Shown in pieces: positions 1 through 11,591 of a stretch of 64,000 bases of DNA. Under the pieces are notes generated by a model. It saw only the letters and a list, made by a program, of their open reading frames with translations. It did not search any database and was not told the DNA's origin. Made by a program: the position numbers and the translations under genes. Origin of the DNA: Notospermus geniculatus. Lineage: Eukaryota > Nemertea > Pilidiophora > Heteronemertea > Lineidae. Within the stretch, counting starts at the first letter, position 1. Each line of letters opens with the position of its first letter. The stretch spans positions 347,805 to 411,804 of the forward strand of contig NMRB01000137.1 in NCBI GenBank assembly GCA_002633025.1, written 5' to 3'.

Positions 1-23
1 GTCACTTAATGAAACAGGGCCCT

Positions 24-130
24 GGGCCTGTTTCATAAGTGATTTTAAGCTAATGGAACCATTAATTTCAATACATATTCCATTTGGTTAAAAGTACCAT
101 TGGTTTAAAGTCACTTTATGAAACAGGCCC
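24..130. mobile_element. short foldback MITE, GGGCCTGTTTCATAA termini, copy 1
   Basis: A ~107-bp hairpin with inverted ends GGGCCTGTTTCATAAGTG and CACTTTATGAAACAGGCCC. The stem includes TTAAGCTAATGG/CCATTGGTTTAA. The first 22 bases of the window look like the right end of another copy. A second full copy is at 15358-15466. Confidence 0.75.
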
Positions 131-1051
131 CTGATCTTTAATGCACAGCCATTGCAGTAGTCCATCATCACCTGATCGGTCGAAAAGTCCGGACGGAAAA
201 ACGTGCTGATTGGTCGCTCTCATTCAACTTAAACATATCTGCAACTAATCGAAGTGTTTCCACTTTAAGATATTGGTAGTACGGTGTATATTGTATGTTG
301 GAGGGGTCGGAGTTATTGATAGCAATCGAACATCAAAATGGGATCAAAGGTTCTCTCCTTTGATTCGGAGCCAATAAGCTAGACGCTCACTTGTCATTGA
401 ATGCGAAACGATACTTCAGACTTATTGACACAGGAGGCTGTTATACTCTGCTTCCTTCTTCGTTCTAGCGTTCCTGATATAAAGTGTTGACACACCTGTC
501 GTGAAGGGGCTTTTATGGTATCGATGTGGGAACGACAGACTTATAAGAAGAGCAACCGGTGTACGAATTAATCGCTTGTCTTTAATACACTTACGCGAGA
601 TAACTTACGAGATAAGAGTCTTACGAGGCAGAGTTTGTCTGCCTTTGATGTCCCGTTCATAAATTTCTCTCTGGATATACATCCTCGCACCCATGGTCTT
701 CCCAACTGGCTCCCCTTCTCGCGCTTGGTTCAGACCCTGGCGACATCCATGTCATTTCGTTGGGGAAGCAGCGGAGCACTGGACTCCGCCGAATCCAGCC
801 AATCACAGCAAAGCTTCTATCCCGTCTTGGTCATATCCCAAAATGGCGGCTAAAAAATTTTCTCGATTCGCTGACAAACTCGATGAATTTTTTTAATGTT
901 GCTGAATTAACATCACGTCCAAATGATTCTCACGGATTATCTAGATAATGAGTACGTACCAACGGGTTCAAAACACGAAGGTATGATCCAGTTCATGTGT
1001 TTGGGGCAGCTGTCATTCGACAGCGTGCATAAATTATGGAATGAGATACAA
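131..1051. other. no supported gene
   Basis: Only short overlapping chance frames occur around 635-950. No splice-supported exon or clear repeat was recognised. Confidence 0.5.
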
Positions 1052-1363
1052 TGCTAGGAGGGGTATTCGAAAAACCTGGACGATGGACGGTGGATGATGG
1101 ACGATGGACGGCTCCTTTCAGCATCATCGACCTCCACCGCCTGGATGATAATTGTCTCATTTCCGACATACCTCCCAGCATCAACATGAACTGCACAGGC
1201 CTACGATAAACATGATCAATCACGCATTACAGCGTTCAGAATTACCTCTTGTCTTGTCTACACATGTTCTGGCGGGAAAACCACCGATACCTACAGCTCC
1301 TAAGTCCTTGAGAATTTACTATGGGTCCCTTTTGAAAAGTTGTAGGGATTGGTCTTATCTCCC

Positions 1364-1494
1364 CAGGGTGTGTAAAAAACTAAGACCTAAGACCTACAAA
1401 AGTAAGACCCCCACAGTACAAAACTAAGACCCTGTTATAAAAGTAAGACCCCCAAAGTACAAAACTAAGACCCTGTTATAAAAGTAAGACCCCC
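1364..1494. repeat. tandem repeat of ~50-bp AAGACC units running into a gap
   Basis: Units of the type CTAAGACCCTGTTATAAAAG / TAAGACCCCC repeat with near identity up to the run of N at 1495-1818. On the other side of the gap an inverted piece (TAGGTCTTAGTTTTGTAGAC) appears. The same words recur at about 52868 and 53244. The gap is probably a collapsed array. Confidence 0.7.
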
Positions 1495-1818
1495 NNNNNN
1501 NNNNNNNNNNNNNNNNNNNNNNNNNNNNNNNNNNNNNNNNNNNNNNNNNNNNNNNNNNNNNNNNNNNNNNNNNNNNNNNNNNNNNNNNNNNNNNNNNNNN
1601 NNNNNNNNNNNNNNNNNNNNNNNNNNNNNNNNNNNNNNNNNNNNNNNNNNNNNNNNNNNNNNNNNNNNNNNNNNNNNNNNNNNNNNNNNNNNNNNNNNNN
1701 NNNNNNNNNNNNNNNNNNNNNNNNNNNNNNNNNNNNNNNNNNNNNNNNNNNNNNNNNNNNNNNNNNNNNNNNNNNNNNNNNNNNNNNNNNNNNNNNNNNN
1801 NNNNNNNNNNNNNNNNNN
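1495..1818. other. assembly gap (324 N)
   Basis: Run of N inside the 2.05 kb Mutator-like element, next to a tandem repeat. Confidence 0.99.
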
Positions 1819-1962
1819 TAGGTCTTAGTTTTGTAGACACCCTACCTCCCCATTCCCGAATTATAGTCGGTATAGCATTAATTTTCCAGCCCTTCCCAGC
1901 AATAATCCCACTGTACGGCTGTTTGCCGGAAATGTCCCAAGGCGTCAAACTTGCCATGCAAA

Positions 1963-2860
1963 GGCTTGTTGTACTTGACTCGATGACTCGATGGCGCGAT
2001 GACTCGAAGGCGCGAAGAAGGCCACTTAAAATTTCCTGTATATTGATGGGTGCATGCCTTATTTTAATTCGAGTTCCACTTCAAAACACTGGGTTACGAT
2101 GCAACATTTTTAGGAAGATGAAATAAGGCCTACATAGGCCTACCTATTCCCATTTTTAGTATAACTCTAAAGCCGTGACGTCATTGGCGTTTAGTATGCA
2201 TGATTGTAGTTGTGCGTGAAGCAGCGGAATTCATTCAAAACTTTTTTCGTTCAAGTGTTGTCAAGAAGTACAGTCCAAGAATTTAATTTTCATTACATAA
2301 TAAAAAATATCAAAGAATTGTAAAAATTTGTTCCAATATCTGAAACTTTTCGTCCAAGATTGTCACGTGCGTCTTGCCAAGATGCAAGTGACCACAAAAC
2401 TGATGACGTCATGAAGTACATGAACAACCCGGGTGCATTTCGTCATTTTCATGAATTTACTTTTTGCGTGGCAGCTCTGACACATTGGGAAACTTCCGGC
2501 ATAGAACATGCAGTAGGATCATTGCTCAAAAGGGCTGAAAATTACCGCTATACCTCCTCCGGTGTGTGTAATAGGGAGACAAGACCAATTCCAGCAACTT
2601 TTCAAAAGGGACCCATAGTAAATTCGCAAGGACTTAGGAGCTATAGGCCTAGTTCGAGGCTACCCTTCATTTAATGATTTACGCTGAATATCAACCTCAC
2701 TACACTTCTTGGTAGCTGGGGACACTACGTCGGTCCACTTACGCCGTTGATCCATACCACTTCTTAGAAATAACCTGCTGAATTTCATTGAATAATTTTG
2801 GCAGTCATCGAGTCATCGCGCCATCGAGTCTTCGCGTCATCGAGTCAAGTACAACAAGCC
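1963..2860. mobile_element. nested Mutator-like element, 9-bp TSD CCATGCAAA
   Basis: An 898-bp element with TIRs starting GGCTTGTTGTACTTGACTCG and built of iterated GACTCGATG-like words (1963-2015 and about 2800-2860). Exact 9-bp duplications CCATGCAAA lie at 1954-1962 and 2861-2869. It sits inside the 2.05 kb element. It carries, in opposite orientation, a diverged copy of the sequence it interrupted (about 2425-2650). Confidence 0.87.
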
Positions 2861-3522
2861 CCATGCAAAGACAAAATTCGTGAAAATGACGAAATGCACC
2901 CAGGATGATATTTTATAAATCTTGCACGATATACTTTGATTTGGTGCAACTTTTCATTTAAATTCTTGCGGCGTATTTTTTACGTCTTAGAGGTATGTCG
3001 GAAATGCGACAATTATCATCCAGGTGGTGGAGATCGATGATGCTGAAAGGAGCCGTCCATCGTCCATCGTCCATCGTCCACCGTCCATTGTCCAGGTTTT
3101 TCGAATACCCTGCTAGGAGACTGGTATCCGGTAACTCGTTACACCAGATCTATGTGTAGGCGCGATGTTTGGTGATTACATCAAGTGTCATTTCCCCACT
3201 GCATTGCATGGTTTATTTGTGAATTCCCAATTGGCGTGTACACATGAGGGAATGTCCCTCTAATCCACCGAAACGGAGTGGATGTCCTGAGGGCATTGAG
3301 GGAGGGTACGATAAATGATCTGAGATTCTCAGGATGGGGATATATGGCTTAGGACCGTCATTGTGATATTCGCTCTGATGAAAACGGCACACTATGCTTC
3401 CGTACCCCTCCCTGGTGGGGAACAATACGATAAGACTGGTATGCTATCCAACCCACACATAGCCAGTGGTAACAACTAGGCAATACTGATGAGCCACGTC
3501 GCAGCTTCCGCTGACACATATT

Positions 3523-3954
3523 GGGCCCATATTTTCAAAGTTGTTTTATCCGAAACCTGTTTTAACAATTATCTGTTCTAACATAAGAAGCATGTTCCAC
3601 TCCTGACAGAAAACATGTCGAACTGTCTGCCAGTGTTTCCCAAACAATAAGGGGGACACACTGACCCACAGAAACACTGGCAGATATAACACCTGAGTCT
3701 GTCGCTGTGACAAGACAAGCCAACAGTGAGGAAGTTTGACATGCCCCTACCTTGCTCTAGCTAAAACGCTTTTAAGGGAGATTTAAAATATGTTTTAGCG
3801 TTAAAACCCTTTGGAAAATATGAAAGTAAAAATGTGTTTTCCTCGGAGCGTTCTAAAACTAAAACAACTTCGCAAAATATGATTTTTCCTAAAAACATTG
3901 TTTTATCTTTTTAAAATGCATTTTAGCGTTAAAACAGCTTTGAAAATATGGGCC
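3523..3954. mobile_element. foldback MITE with GGGCCCATATTTTCAAAG termini
   Basis: Left end GGGCCCATATTTTCAAAG (3523) and right end CTTTGAAAATATGGGCC (3954) are inverted copies. The stem continues with TTTTA/TAAAA words (GTTTTAACA, TTTTAGCGTTAAAAC). About 432 bp. The interior at 3600-3700 holds the ACACTGGCAG/CCAGTGTTTCCC motif also seen near 22090 and 31520. Confidence 0.65.
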
Positions 3955-5416
3955 TAGGAGTTTTGATTTTTATGCGGCTATTCGGGGCTTTTTCTGATGC
4001 TGTAAGTTGCACAGTGTTCTGGCACCTTTTGGAGGGTTCAGATTAGAAAACGTTCATGTGCTTGTGGGTCATGCTGCTTCACCCGTGCAGAAAAAAAACC
4101 GAAATCACACCAAATCACACCTGTGTCCTGTTCTAGTGCACGGCTCCGTAACCACGAATAAATCAATTGGAAATAACTGAATGTCGCTATTAAATCATAG
4201 GTGACCGGAAAAACGGGGTGGTACATGTATTTCTTAATCTACCCAATATGGATACATCAATCTCAATAAAGACCACGCGGAAATGGCGTGGCTAGCACTT
4301 CTACAGCCGGATAATGAAATCGCTAACGACAACCGATCGAGATGTGCATCCTAAAGTATTTCACCTGTCAGAAGGTTTCAATCAACTCGCATCTCGACAG
4401 TGCATCCCCGTCACCAAAATGAACAAGCCCATGACACTCCTGGCATCGGTCTGACCGTAAAGGAATCAAACAAAGGTTCAACTTACAGATTTAGCATTTT
4501 ATAAATGTGGACAGTATCCCTTTAAACCTCAACAGATTTGCATTCTGACTCTTCCATGATAGGCAAGACCCTGCATGTTTAATGCAAATTTTGTTGAATT
4601 CAGATTTGGTTGATCTTATGATACAAAAGGACTGAATTAGTGAGAACCCCACGAACAATGAGAGCGCAGGGTCGTCTGTGTACATTTGAATAGGCTAACG
4701 TACATTTACACATGGAACACTAATTGTGCTGAAAATAGCTCGGTTATCCTCAGAAATGGAATTCAAGGCATCAGGTTGACAGATCATGTACCCACTGCCG
4801 TAAAAAAAAAGTTGAAGCTCCTGCCTATTACGTAAAGCCAAAATTCAGGCAGAGAGAAACATCTGGTGGAAAACACATGAAGTGTATCCCTCAGCTACTT
4901 CATAGATCGCAGTTAAACCTTTATGTTTGATTCCTTTATGGTCTGACCCACCAGCCGAAGGTGGTCGACCAGTACATGTAACTGGAAGCACGACATTCAT
5001 TTTCATTACCATCTGCACGTTCATCCGATCATTACAAAACATTCAGCCATGATGAGCACCCACGTCTGCATAATGTCTAAAGCTTGGAGTGGGTTATTAA
5101 CTACTCTCTGAAAGACGTGAGACGAACACCCCTCAAAATGATCTGAACAAATAGGCGATCACGTGCATTGCGGCAAACTTAGCCTGATTTCCCGCTCACC
5201 TGTCGTTTACGTGCTATAAGAACCCAGGCTGTCACATTGCAGTATCAGCTAGTTAGTGATGGTGTCAGTTCAGTTAATTGTCGTGCCCGCAGAGTAGTTA
5301 GCAACGTTGTCGTTGAAGTTGCTATCCACGGTCTAAAAGAAACAATCTTCCCAGGATATCAGTGTATAATCACTTGTTTCGGCAACAGTTGTCGATTGGA
5401 CCCGACTCATAGGAAC
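3955..5416. other. no supported gene
   Basis: I see no exon with splice support, no tRNA and no clear inverted repeat here. Confidence 0.45.
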
Positions 5417-5602
5417 ACTTATTGCCAACAGATGGCAGCAAAGTTCTAGCGGACCAATAGGAGCTGTCAACGAGTTGACCAATAAAAGTCACTACGGTAC
5501 AAGTGCCTAGCGGACCCATTCTTGGTTGATTGAGCACCAATCAAGAGAGCATTCTTTTGTATTGGTCCGCTAGAACTTTGCTGCCATCTTTTGGCAATAA
5601 GT
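5417..5602. mobile_element. foldback MITE with ACTTATTGCCAA termini and GGTCCGCTAG core
   Basis: Inverted arms ACTTATTGCCAACAGATGGC (5417) and GCCATCTTTTGGCAATAAGT (5602), with AAAGTTCTAGCGGACC / GGTCCGCTAGAACTTT further in. Related diverged pieces occur at 6320-6365 and 12012-12150. Confidence 0.7.
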
Positions 5603-5704
5603 GCGGCTGACTTTTCCTATCCTGATTGGTGCTCAATCCAGTAGTCTTGAACGTTAGTTGTGGTGTTGATATTTTTGGTGACTGGGAGGGGAATGTGGAT
5701 GGTA

Positions 5705-5767
5705 GTCAGCTGCCCTGCATTCAGAGAGACTTTAGTGAAAAGTCTCTCTGAATGCAGGGCAGCTGAC
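5705..5767. repeat. perfect 28-bp palindromic hairpin
   Basis: Left arm 5705-5732 (GTCAGCTGCCCTGCATTC...) is the exact reverse complement of right arm 5740-5767, separated by the 7-base loop TAGTGAA. It is either a very young inverted duplication or a precursor-like hairpin. Confidence 0.85.
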
Positions 5768-5914
5768 AGGGATCTGTGGTTATAAGTATTTATTAGCAAA
5801 TGCAGATTTGTAGGGAAATGGAAGGGCTGGGGAGATATTCATCCTGCGACTAAACGTTTTCTGCAAAAAAAATAAACAGAGAAACAGACATGTGAAAAAA
5901 AATTCCTATCGCAA

Positions 5915-5976
5915 GGCTCGAACCCGGCGCCCCGGATTCAGAGCCGGACGCTCTACCGATGCGCCAGCCGGCCACG
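5915..5976 (-). repeat. tRNA-like sequence (SINE head)
   Basis: On the minus strand: A-box-like GGCGCATCGGTAGAGCG and B-box GGGTTCGAGCC with a tRNA-like arrangement between them. The acceptor stem is poor, so I read it as a tRNA-derived SINE or degraded tRNA. Confidence 0.5.
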
Positions 5977-6565
5977 TCATGACGGTGGCTGCTCAATAAA
6001 TGTTTATAAACATATCCCAGCTACTCAACATATTTTTATGTTAATTAAAAATGACGTTGCAAATCAGAATAATCTTCCAAAAATCGCATTTTACAACATC
6101 CACAGAGCAAGTCCCCAGCAAATCTGTCAGCGTATCGCTACATAATGTACCCATCTACGTTCACAGTCACTAAAAACGTGAACCAACCGTCCGGTATATT
6201 CCATCTGGACATTAGGTGCATATTTCCTATGAGTCCAGTTCTATTGATTGACCCGTGACAAGTCTTTGGCTAGCTTCGCTGTTGGCCGCTACGCGGCGCG
6301 TTGGGCCCTTGCGTCAAGCATGAATGGGTCCGCTAGGCATTGAATTGAACCGTTAGTGACTCCTATTGGTCAGTCAGTAAGTGACTGACAAATACTCCTG
6401 TTCAGGTGGGAGTAGCCACGACTTCATAGATGGCAGCACGTACCTCTTGCTATAGTCGCATAATATTAAGAAACATAGGCCACGTGTTGTGCCTCGATGG
6501 ACCTTACCAAAAAGACGGTGGCCTAGTTTTCCCACATGACGTTGTGGCCATGATAGCCATTCACT

Positions 6566-6750
6566 GATAGCCGAGTGGTTGTGACGTCCGCTCAGCAAGC
6601 GGCAGGTCCCGGGTTCGAATCCAGCCCGGCTCCTCACGTCCGTCGCATGGGACAGTAAGTCGTGGTGCCTTGTACCTTGTTTCTCTGCAAGGGCAAGTAA
6701 AAGACCCCATCCACGTGAGAATGACCTCTTCCGTACTCAGCCAATAATGC
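6566..6750 (+). repeat. tRNA-derived SINE
   Basis: A-box-like TAGCCGAGTGG and B-box GGGTTCGAATCC lie 45 bp apart, followed by a non-tRNA body (GGGCAAGTAAAAGACCCC). The acceptor ends do not pair, so this is not a functional tRNA gene. Confidence 0.6.
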
Positions 6751-7454
6751 TATGGTTGGGCTCTGACGGGAAAATGTAATACAAATGCAAATTGTCCAAG
6801 CATGATATAACACTACCAGACGCATCCTATCAGACAATTATCTTAGCTGAACTTCTGTGCTCATGTCCAGCTTGACCAACCTAGCGTGCCAGCGGCCATT
6901 GAATGGTAAAGCTTCTGACGTCATATGGTGAGAACTGTTAGACCGCCATCTTTGTTGGAAAGGTTAATCAAGTGTTTTTAACACTGGTTCAAAGCACAAA
7001 TTCTCCCGCCTAATCAGTGTGACGAGTAGAAATTGGAATTACATTTCCATACGTTCCAAGTACACCTGTATCATTTCTTTTTCGATTGATACAACTCAAT
7101 GTAGCAGTTCCTGGTGCCTCATTTAGCTGACAAACATCTTTGACGCGTGGGATTATTTAGGTGTGTCTGCCCACGATTCCTAGAAGCAATTTACAGCTTA
7201 TATCTTAGGGTGAAATTACTCTAACTTGTGTCTGAACGGAAACGAAGGCGCTCCCTACGCCGATAAACCATTAATGACACGGAGAGAGGAAACCGAGGCT
7301 GCTTCAGATGACCGCCTAGGTGGTTGTTGTTGTTCATCTCATCGACTAATTCCCTGATTTTCACCTCGTATAATACGATTGGGATATACTGTATTTATTC
7401 ACCTTGAAGATACTAAGCCGGACAATACCGCAGTTCCAATACCGCCTCCTTGGG

Positions 7455-7675
7455 GAGCGCGGTGGCATAAGGTTAGGCCTGTGGACTCGGGATCGGAAGG
7501 TCGCGGGTTCGATCCCCGGCCGTGCCACTCTGTAACTCTCAACTGGCCTGAAATGTCCATCGTGTGCGCTATATTGTGGCTTTGGTTTCTACAGAAAGGT
7601 TTCTGTAGAAATAATGTGTGAAGCGCTAAGAGAGTGTAATACGCTATGAAGCGCTATATAAGAACTGGCCATTAA
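7455..7675 (+). repeat. tRNA-derived SINE with GCGCTATATAA tail
   Basis: A-box-like GCGCGGTGGCATAAGG and B-box GGGTTCGATCCC (7503-7516), then a body ending AAGCGCTATATAAGAACTGG. The tail word AAGCGCTATA resembles the 3' end of the CR1/L2-type LINE at 32.9 kb, which suggests LINE-dependent mobilisation (inference). Confidence 0.62.
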
Positions 7676-8048
7676 CACGATTAAAGAACTCACCATCGTT
7701 GGGCAGACTTTCAACAGCCGTACAGTGGTACGTCTTTCACAGCGATAAAAGTTATGATATATATTTTGGTTGTGCGACCACTTCGTCATGTTGCGTGATT
7801 GTGGGCATTTCCTGGGACCGACCCGCATGGGTCCCGGGCGACAAATTGACTACCTTTTCAGTCAATCGTCATGAATAGTCATGAAAGCGGCGAATCCACT
7901 GTCGCGATTTTGGCTTGAGATCCTTGTGATCCCTTGCGATCACCTTATAAAGACTTCCGATTGCCATATGAGGTGATGGCAAGGGATCGCTTAAGGACAG
8001 CATGCTCGGGTCGGACATTAGCCTAAAGTATAGCTGAAGTTAGACTCC

Positions 8049-8155
8049 GGCCGTGTTTTAGAAGCCTCCTTAACTCTAAGTTCCACTTTAAATTTTTGTC
8101 TGCCCTGCAAACAATAGCTAAAGGTAAACCTTAGAGTTAAGGAAGGTTACGGCCC
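8049..8155. mobile_element. short foldback MITE, GGCCGTATTCTAGAAGCCTCC family, copy 1
   Basis: Inverted ends GGCCGTGTTTTAGAAGCCTCC and GGTTACGGCCC; stem CCTTAACTCTAAG/CTTAGAGTTAAGG. Other copies are at 14849-14963 and 31245-31358. Directly downstream (8205-8260) is another hairpin, CCTAGCATACGGCCCT/AGGGCCGTATGCTAGG. Confidence 0.72.
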
Positions 8156-8867
8156 TTCCTGTATGCTTGAAGCGTTGTGAAAAGTCGGACCTTAATGAAA
8201 GTGGGCTAAAGTGCGACCCTAGCATACGGCCCTAAGCGCCCTATTAAAGGGCCGTATGCTAGGCTCGGACTTACACCAGTTCAGCTTTCTTGAATAGGGA
8301 GATTTTCTGAGCGTCCTTTCTTTATTTCGGCTGATCCTCTAAAAAGCTAATAGGCTATTGCAGCTGCTAGTGTACGTACACCATGCGTTGGTGTTTATGT
8401 CATCGATTCGGCACTAGTTACGATGTCCGCAGACTTCAGTCCTATCTGTATGCAAGGCTCATGAGCAGTGACATTTAAAGATGCAAGGCAGAACACAACG
8501 CGACTAGTTCGCTGTGTAGTTTGTTGCAAAATAAGAAGCAGGCTATTGTAAAAGGAAATGAAGAAAAACCACCTCCACTCATTGCTGTCAATACAGTTAT
8601 CATGCTCACAAACACGAACCCAGCCAACCAGAATATACAATCAAAGCCCTCTGTAACAACCAGTGAAAATAATGCATCATGAAATAAAATGGTCTATGGA
8701 CCATGCGCTCACCTTGGTGAATGTATAACAAGAACGAATGTCAAATTGAAGTTGAAATATGTTCCAGGGAAACATAACTGTGGTCAAAATTTGGCATACA
8801 CATGCATGTTGTCATGTTTCATGAACAGGTCCTCACAAAGGGTGGATTCGTTATACAGCATTACGAC

Positions 8868-9008
8868 GGAGGTTTAGAAATCAAACGATAAGCGTAAACG
8901 TTAACTACAACGTTATTTTGTTCTGAAAATGCAATATAAAATCTGATGCTTGTGTAGTGTGAAAAATAACGTTAAGTTTACGTTTGTCGTTTGATTTCTA
9001 TAAACCTC
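8868..9008. mobile_element. hairpin element, GGAGGTTT(A)GAAATCAAACG ends, copy 1
   Basis: Arms GGAGGTTTAGAAATCAAACG and CGTTTGATTTCTATAAACCTC; stem AGCGTAAACGTTAAC / GTTAAGTTTACG. Second copy at 39579-39723. Confidence 0.75.
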
Positions 9009-9658
9009 ACTTCTATTTGGCGTGTTTTCGCACATTCTGCACCTGCAAACTAAACGTTAATATCTTTGAGTGCAGAAATATAGCCATGAAAGTGCACTAA
9101 TGCCTTGGATCTCGGAGGGTACGGCTCGGAGCAACAATCTACATATACAATGTACATGTACACGTACCATAGTAACAGTGCTTTGATTTTGACGAAACTT
9201 GCGCACTTTACTTCTACCAGTATAATAAAATGAAGAAAAAAAGAACCGTTTTGGGTGAGTGGTAGGGTGACCCTAGAAGAAAACGTTTCAACGAAAGGAG
9301 AGGTTCGATATGCCACTAATTAAAGTATCGCCGTCACATTTGCTGTAGACGTTAGTGGAGACCCAAAATACTAGAATACGTGGTTTGCCCAATACGTGCC
9401 ATCAAATGGCAAAATTTTGAACTCTGACCTATCTGTAACATTGAAAAATGGGTCAAATAAAAGCCCGTTACATAGGCCGTGTATCGGCCTAATTAGATGC
9501 ACCTATGATAAAAATTTGGAGTCGACATGATTCCAGCCCGCAGTTCAGGAATTATTGCACCTTTTGTGTTTTTGGTTTTGGCCAAACCAAGAATCGAATC
9601 GGACCCGCACTTAGTGTCATGGGTCATCTGACCTTAGCGGTAATAAGTACATAGTACA

Positions 9659-9779
9659 GAGTTTAAGAGATCACACGCTAACGATAACGCTTACGTTAAC
9701 GCTATTTCTTGCATGTATTTCATGTACAAAAAATATCGTTAACGTAAATGTTACCGTTAGCGTGTGATCTCTTAAACTC
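9659..9779. mobile_element. hairpin element, GAGTTTAAGA ends, AACGTTAACG stem
   Basis: Arms GAGTTTAAGAGATCACACGC and its inverse at 9760-9779; stem TAACGATAACGCTTACGTTAACG / CGTTAACGTAAATGTTACCGTTA. Same design as 45044-45206 and 63077-63213. Confidence 0.75.
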
Positions 9780-9902
9780 CCTATTTTCTGGTCAAATACG
9801 AACCGTGCCCTTCTAACGCCCGACGACGACGGAGGACGACGACATATGACGACGATGACGGACGACGGACACACCACGACATAAACTCAGCACCCAGTGA
9901 GC
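9780..9902. repeat. GACGACGACGG simple-sequence region of a dispersed repeat
   Basis: Iterated GACGACGACGG words followed by ACTCAGCACCCAGTGAGC. Similar CCCAGTGTGAGCTTA/TGGGTGAGCTTATG edges occur at 11908 and 25375, so this is part of an interspersed repeat. Sequence at 9490-9600 has a reverse-complement relative at 25530-25625 (GCACCTATGATAAAAA, AAGAATCGAATCGGA). Confidence 0.5.
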
Positions 9903-10587
9903 AAAAAGCAGCCCTCTCCCGTCGAAAACGCTGTAAACTCACAGAACATGTGAAGATAGAAACGACGTGCTTTGGGCGCGTTTATCGCTGCGAAAAAAGA
10001 AAGGGTGCAGCAGCTATAAAGATTTGACGCGCGATGGTTTTCTAATCATGATATTAGTGGCCGGTCGATAGAGATTGCAGAAAGAAAACATTGTACACGG
10101 CGTAAGTGGCAATTGTGATAACCCTGTTAGGCACAAACCGGTGAAGCAGGCGAAGGAGAAAAGTCTGTTTTTCTATTTGTGGGCGAATAAAAGACACGTA
10201 ATTTAACCTCATCTTATTCTGATTAGCGGTCGTATGAAACGGTCTCGGTAACAGATATCAAGTGCATATCCGTGTTTGTCCTCGCTGAATGCCATACACA
10301 ATGGCCCATGACCACACGTCATGAATTTGAATGCTCAGATACAAAAAGCACGCTGTGAGGCGATGAATTCGTAAATATTTTTAGCTGAAAATGGTTGGTC
10401 TTTATAACGATCGAATACCGTTGCATTCCCATCTTGTAACAACGGTTTAGCAACCACCAATGATATTTCCCGAATGCTAGGCCTCTGACTGAAGGTTGAA
10501 ATTCCCACGCAGGGAACAAAGTGTACCAAAACGCTCAATGTGTTGGAGAAATCACAAAAACTCAATAATACTTGCGAACAAAAAACG

Positions 10588-11407
10588 GCTTACTGGAATT
10601 AGCGCAAAATAAAAATGCGCAATGGGATAATGCGCAACAGAATTGACCTCGATCCAGGCTTTCTTGCGCGTCCGATAGCATTGTGTGGGCAGCCTGGCTT
10701 CGGGTTTTGGGATTCCCAGAAGGGCGCATGCATTATGTTGAGAGGCACTCTGATGTGTGGATCACTGTCTGTTGGGTATGTACACACTACACTACCTATA
10801 TAGGATGTTCTGCAACAGGAAAATTCCGAAATCAAAGTTGATCAAAATTTGCGGAAACTAAACTACTTCTGACTGAACAGTTGCACTTTTCGGATAATTT
10901 AGATATTCATAAAATGTTTCACGCCGAGATTTCTCTACTCTACAGATGAAAAGTTGACTTTGTGAGGACTTTTATTCATCCCAAGCCAGGCCATGCCATG
11001 TCATGAACAAATCGGCAGTAGTGACACCATGCGGCCGTTGATTTTCTCGCTTGTGATTGGCTGTCTATTTTTAAATGCGGATGTAAACATTTCCACGTGC
11101 CATTTCATCAAAGCATTAGTAGTTACAATTGCGCCGCACGGTGTCACTACTGCCGATTTGTTCATGGTATGCCATGGCCTGGCTTGGGATGAATAAAAGT
11201 CCTCACAAAGTCAACTTTTCATCTGTAGAGNCATGACCCTTCAAGAATGATGATCACGTCTCGGGTCCATGGGACATGAAACACCGCATGATTGGCGAGA
11301 TTCGAACGGAAGTCTATTCTTTTAATGGTGTGTTTTTGAATAATGATATCTCCCCTTTGCGCATTTTGATATTGCGCATTTTTGTTTTGCGCAAATTCCA
11401 GTAAGCC
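10588..11407. mobile_element. foldback element with GCTTACTGGAATT termini
   Basis: Left GCTTACTGGAATTAGCGCAA with iterated ATGCGCA words; right TTGCGCAAATTCCAGTAAGC. About 820 bp. Another complete foldback (10938-11230) is inserted in it. Confidence 0.72.
10938..11230. mobile_element. nested foldback with CTCTACAGATGAAAAG termini
   Basis: Arms of about 70-90 bp: CTCTACAGATGAAAAGTTGAC ... and the exact inverse ending at 11230, including CTTTGTGAGGACTTTTATTC and CCAAGCCAGGCCATG. An inner pair CGGCAGTAGTGACACC / GGTGTCACTACTGCCG extends the stem. One unresolved base at 11231. Confidence 0.78.
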
Positions 11408-11591
11408 ACAAAAAACAACGAGGACAGGTGGAGTGCCGTTAAGTCCATGGAGTTGCGACACGATTAAACAGCGATCGACGGGAAAGACGATCTGTTAAAA
11501 AACCGTTATCCTTTAGGCGGCGTATCCATAGACTGTTCGCTTGCGGCATGTTCCCTTATTCCGTGGACTTGAGCCGTTAGGACAATAAGAC

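Larger units (their letters stand above)
1061..3110. mobile_element. Mutator-like element (non-autonomous), 9-bp TSD TGCTAGGAG
   Basis: Terminal inverted repeats of about 115 bp, starting GGGTATTCGAAAAACCTGG and continuing with iterated GATGGAC words, lie at 1061-1176 and 2996-3110. Exact 9-bp target duplications TGCTAGGAG flank it at 1052-1060 and 3111-3119. Long TIRs and 9-bp TSDs are Mutator (MULE) hallmarks. No transposase is visible. Its interior contains a gap, a tandem repeat and a second nested MULE. Confidence 0.88.

Noticed and set aside
1840-1957. Minus-strand frame MASLTPWDISG as an intact gene
   Set aside because: It is a fragment interrupted by the inner MULE and by a gap; kept only as a possible captured cargo.
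9659-9779. microRNA precursor
   Set aside because: The stem is far longer and more perfect than a miRNA precursor and the design recurs at several loci, so a hairpin transposon is likelier.
10993-11196. Small plus-strand frame starting MPCHEQIG
   Set aside because: Lies wholly within the arms of a foldback element.
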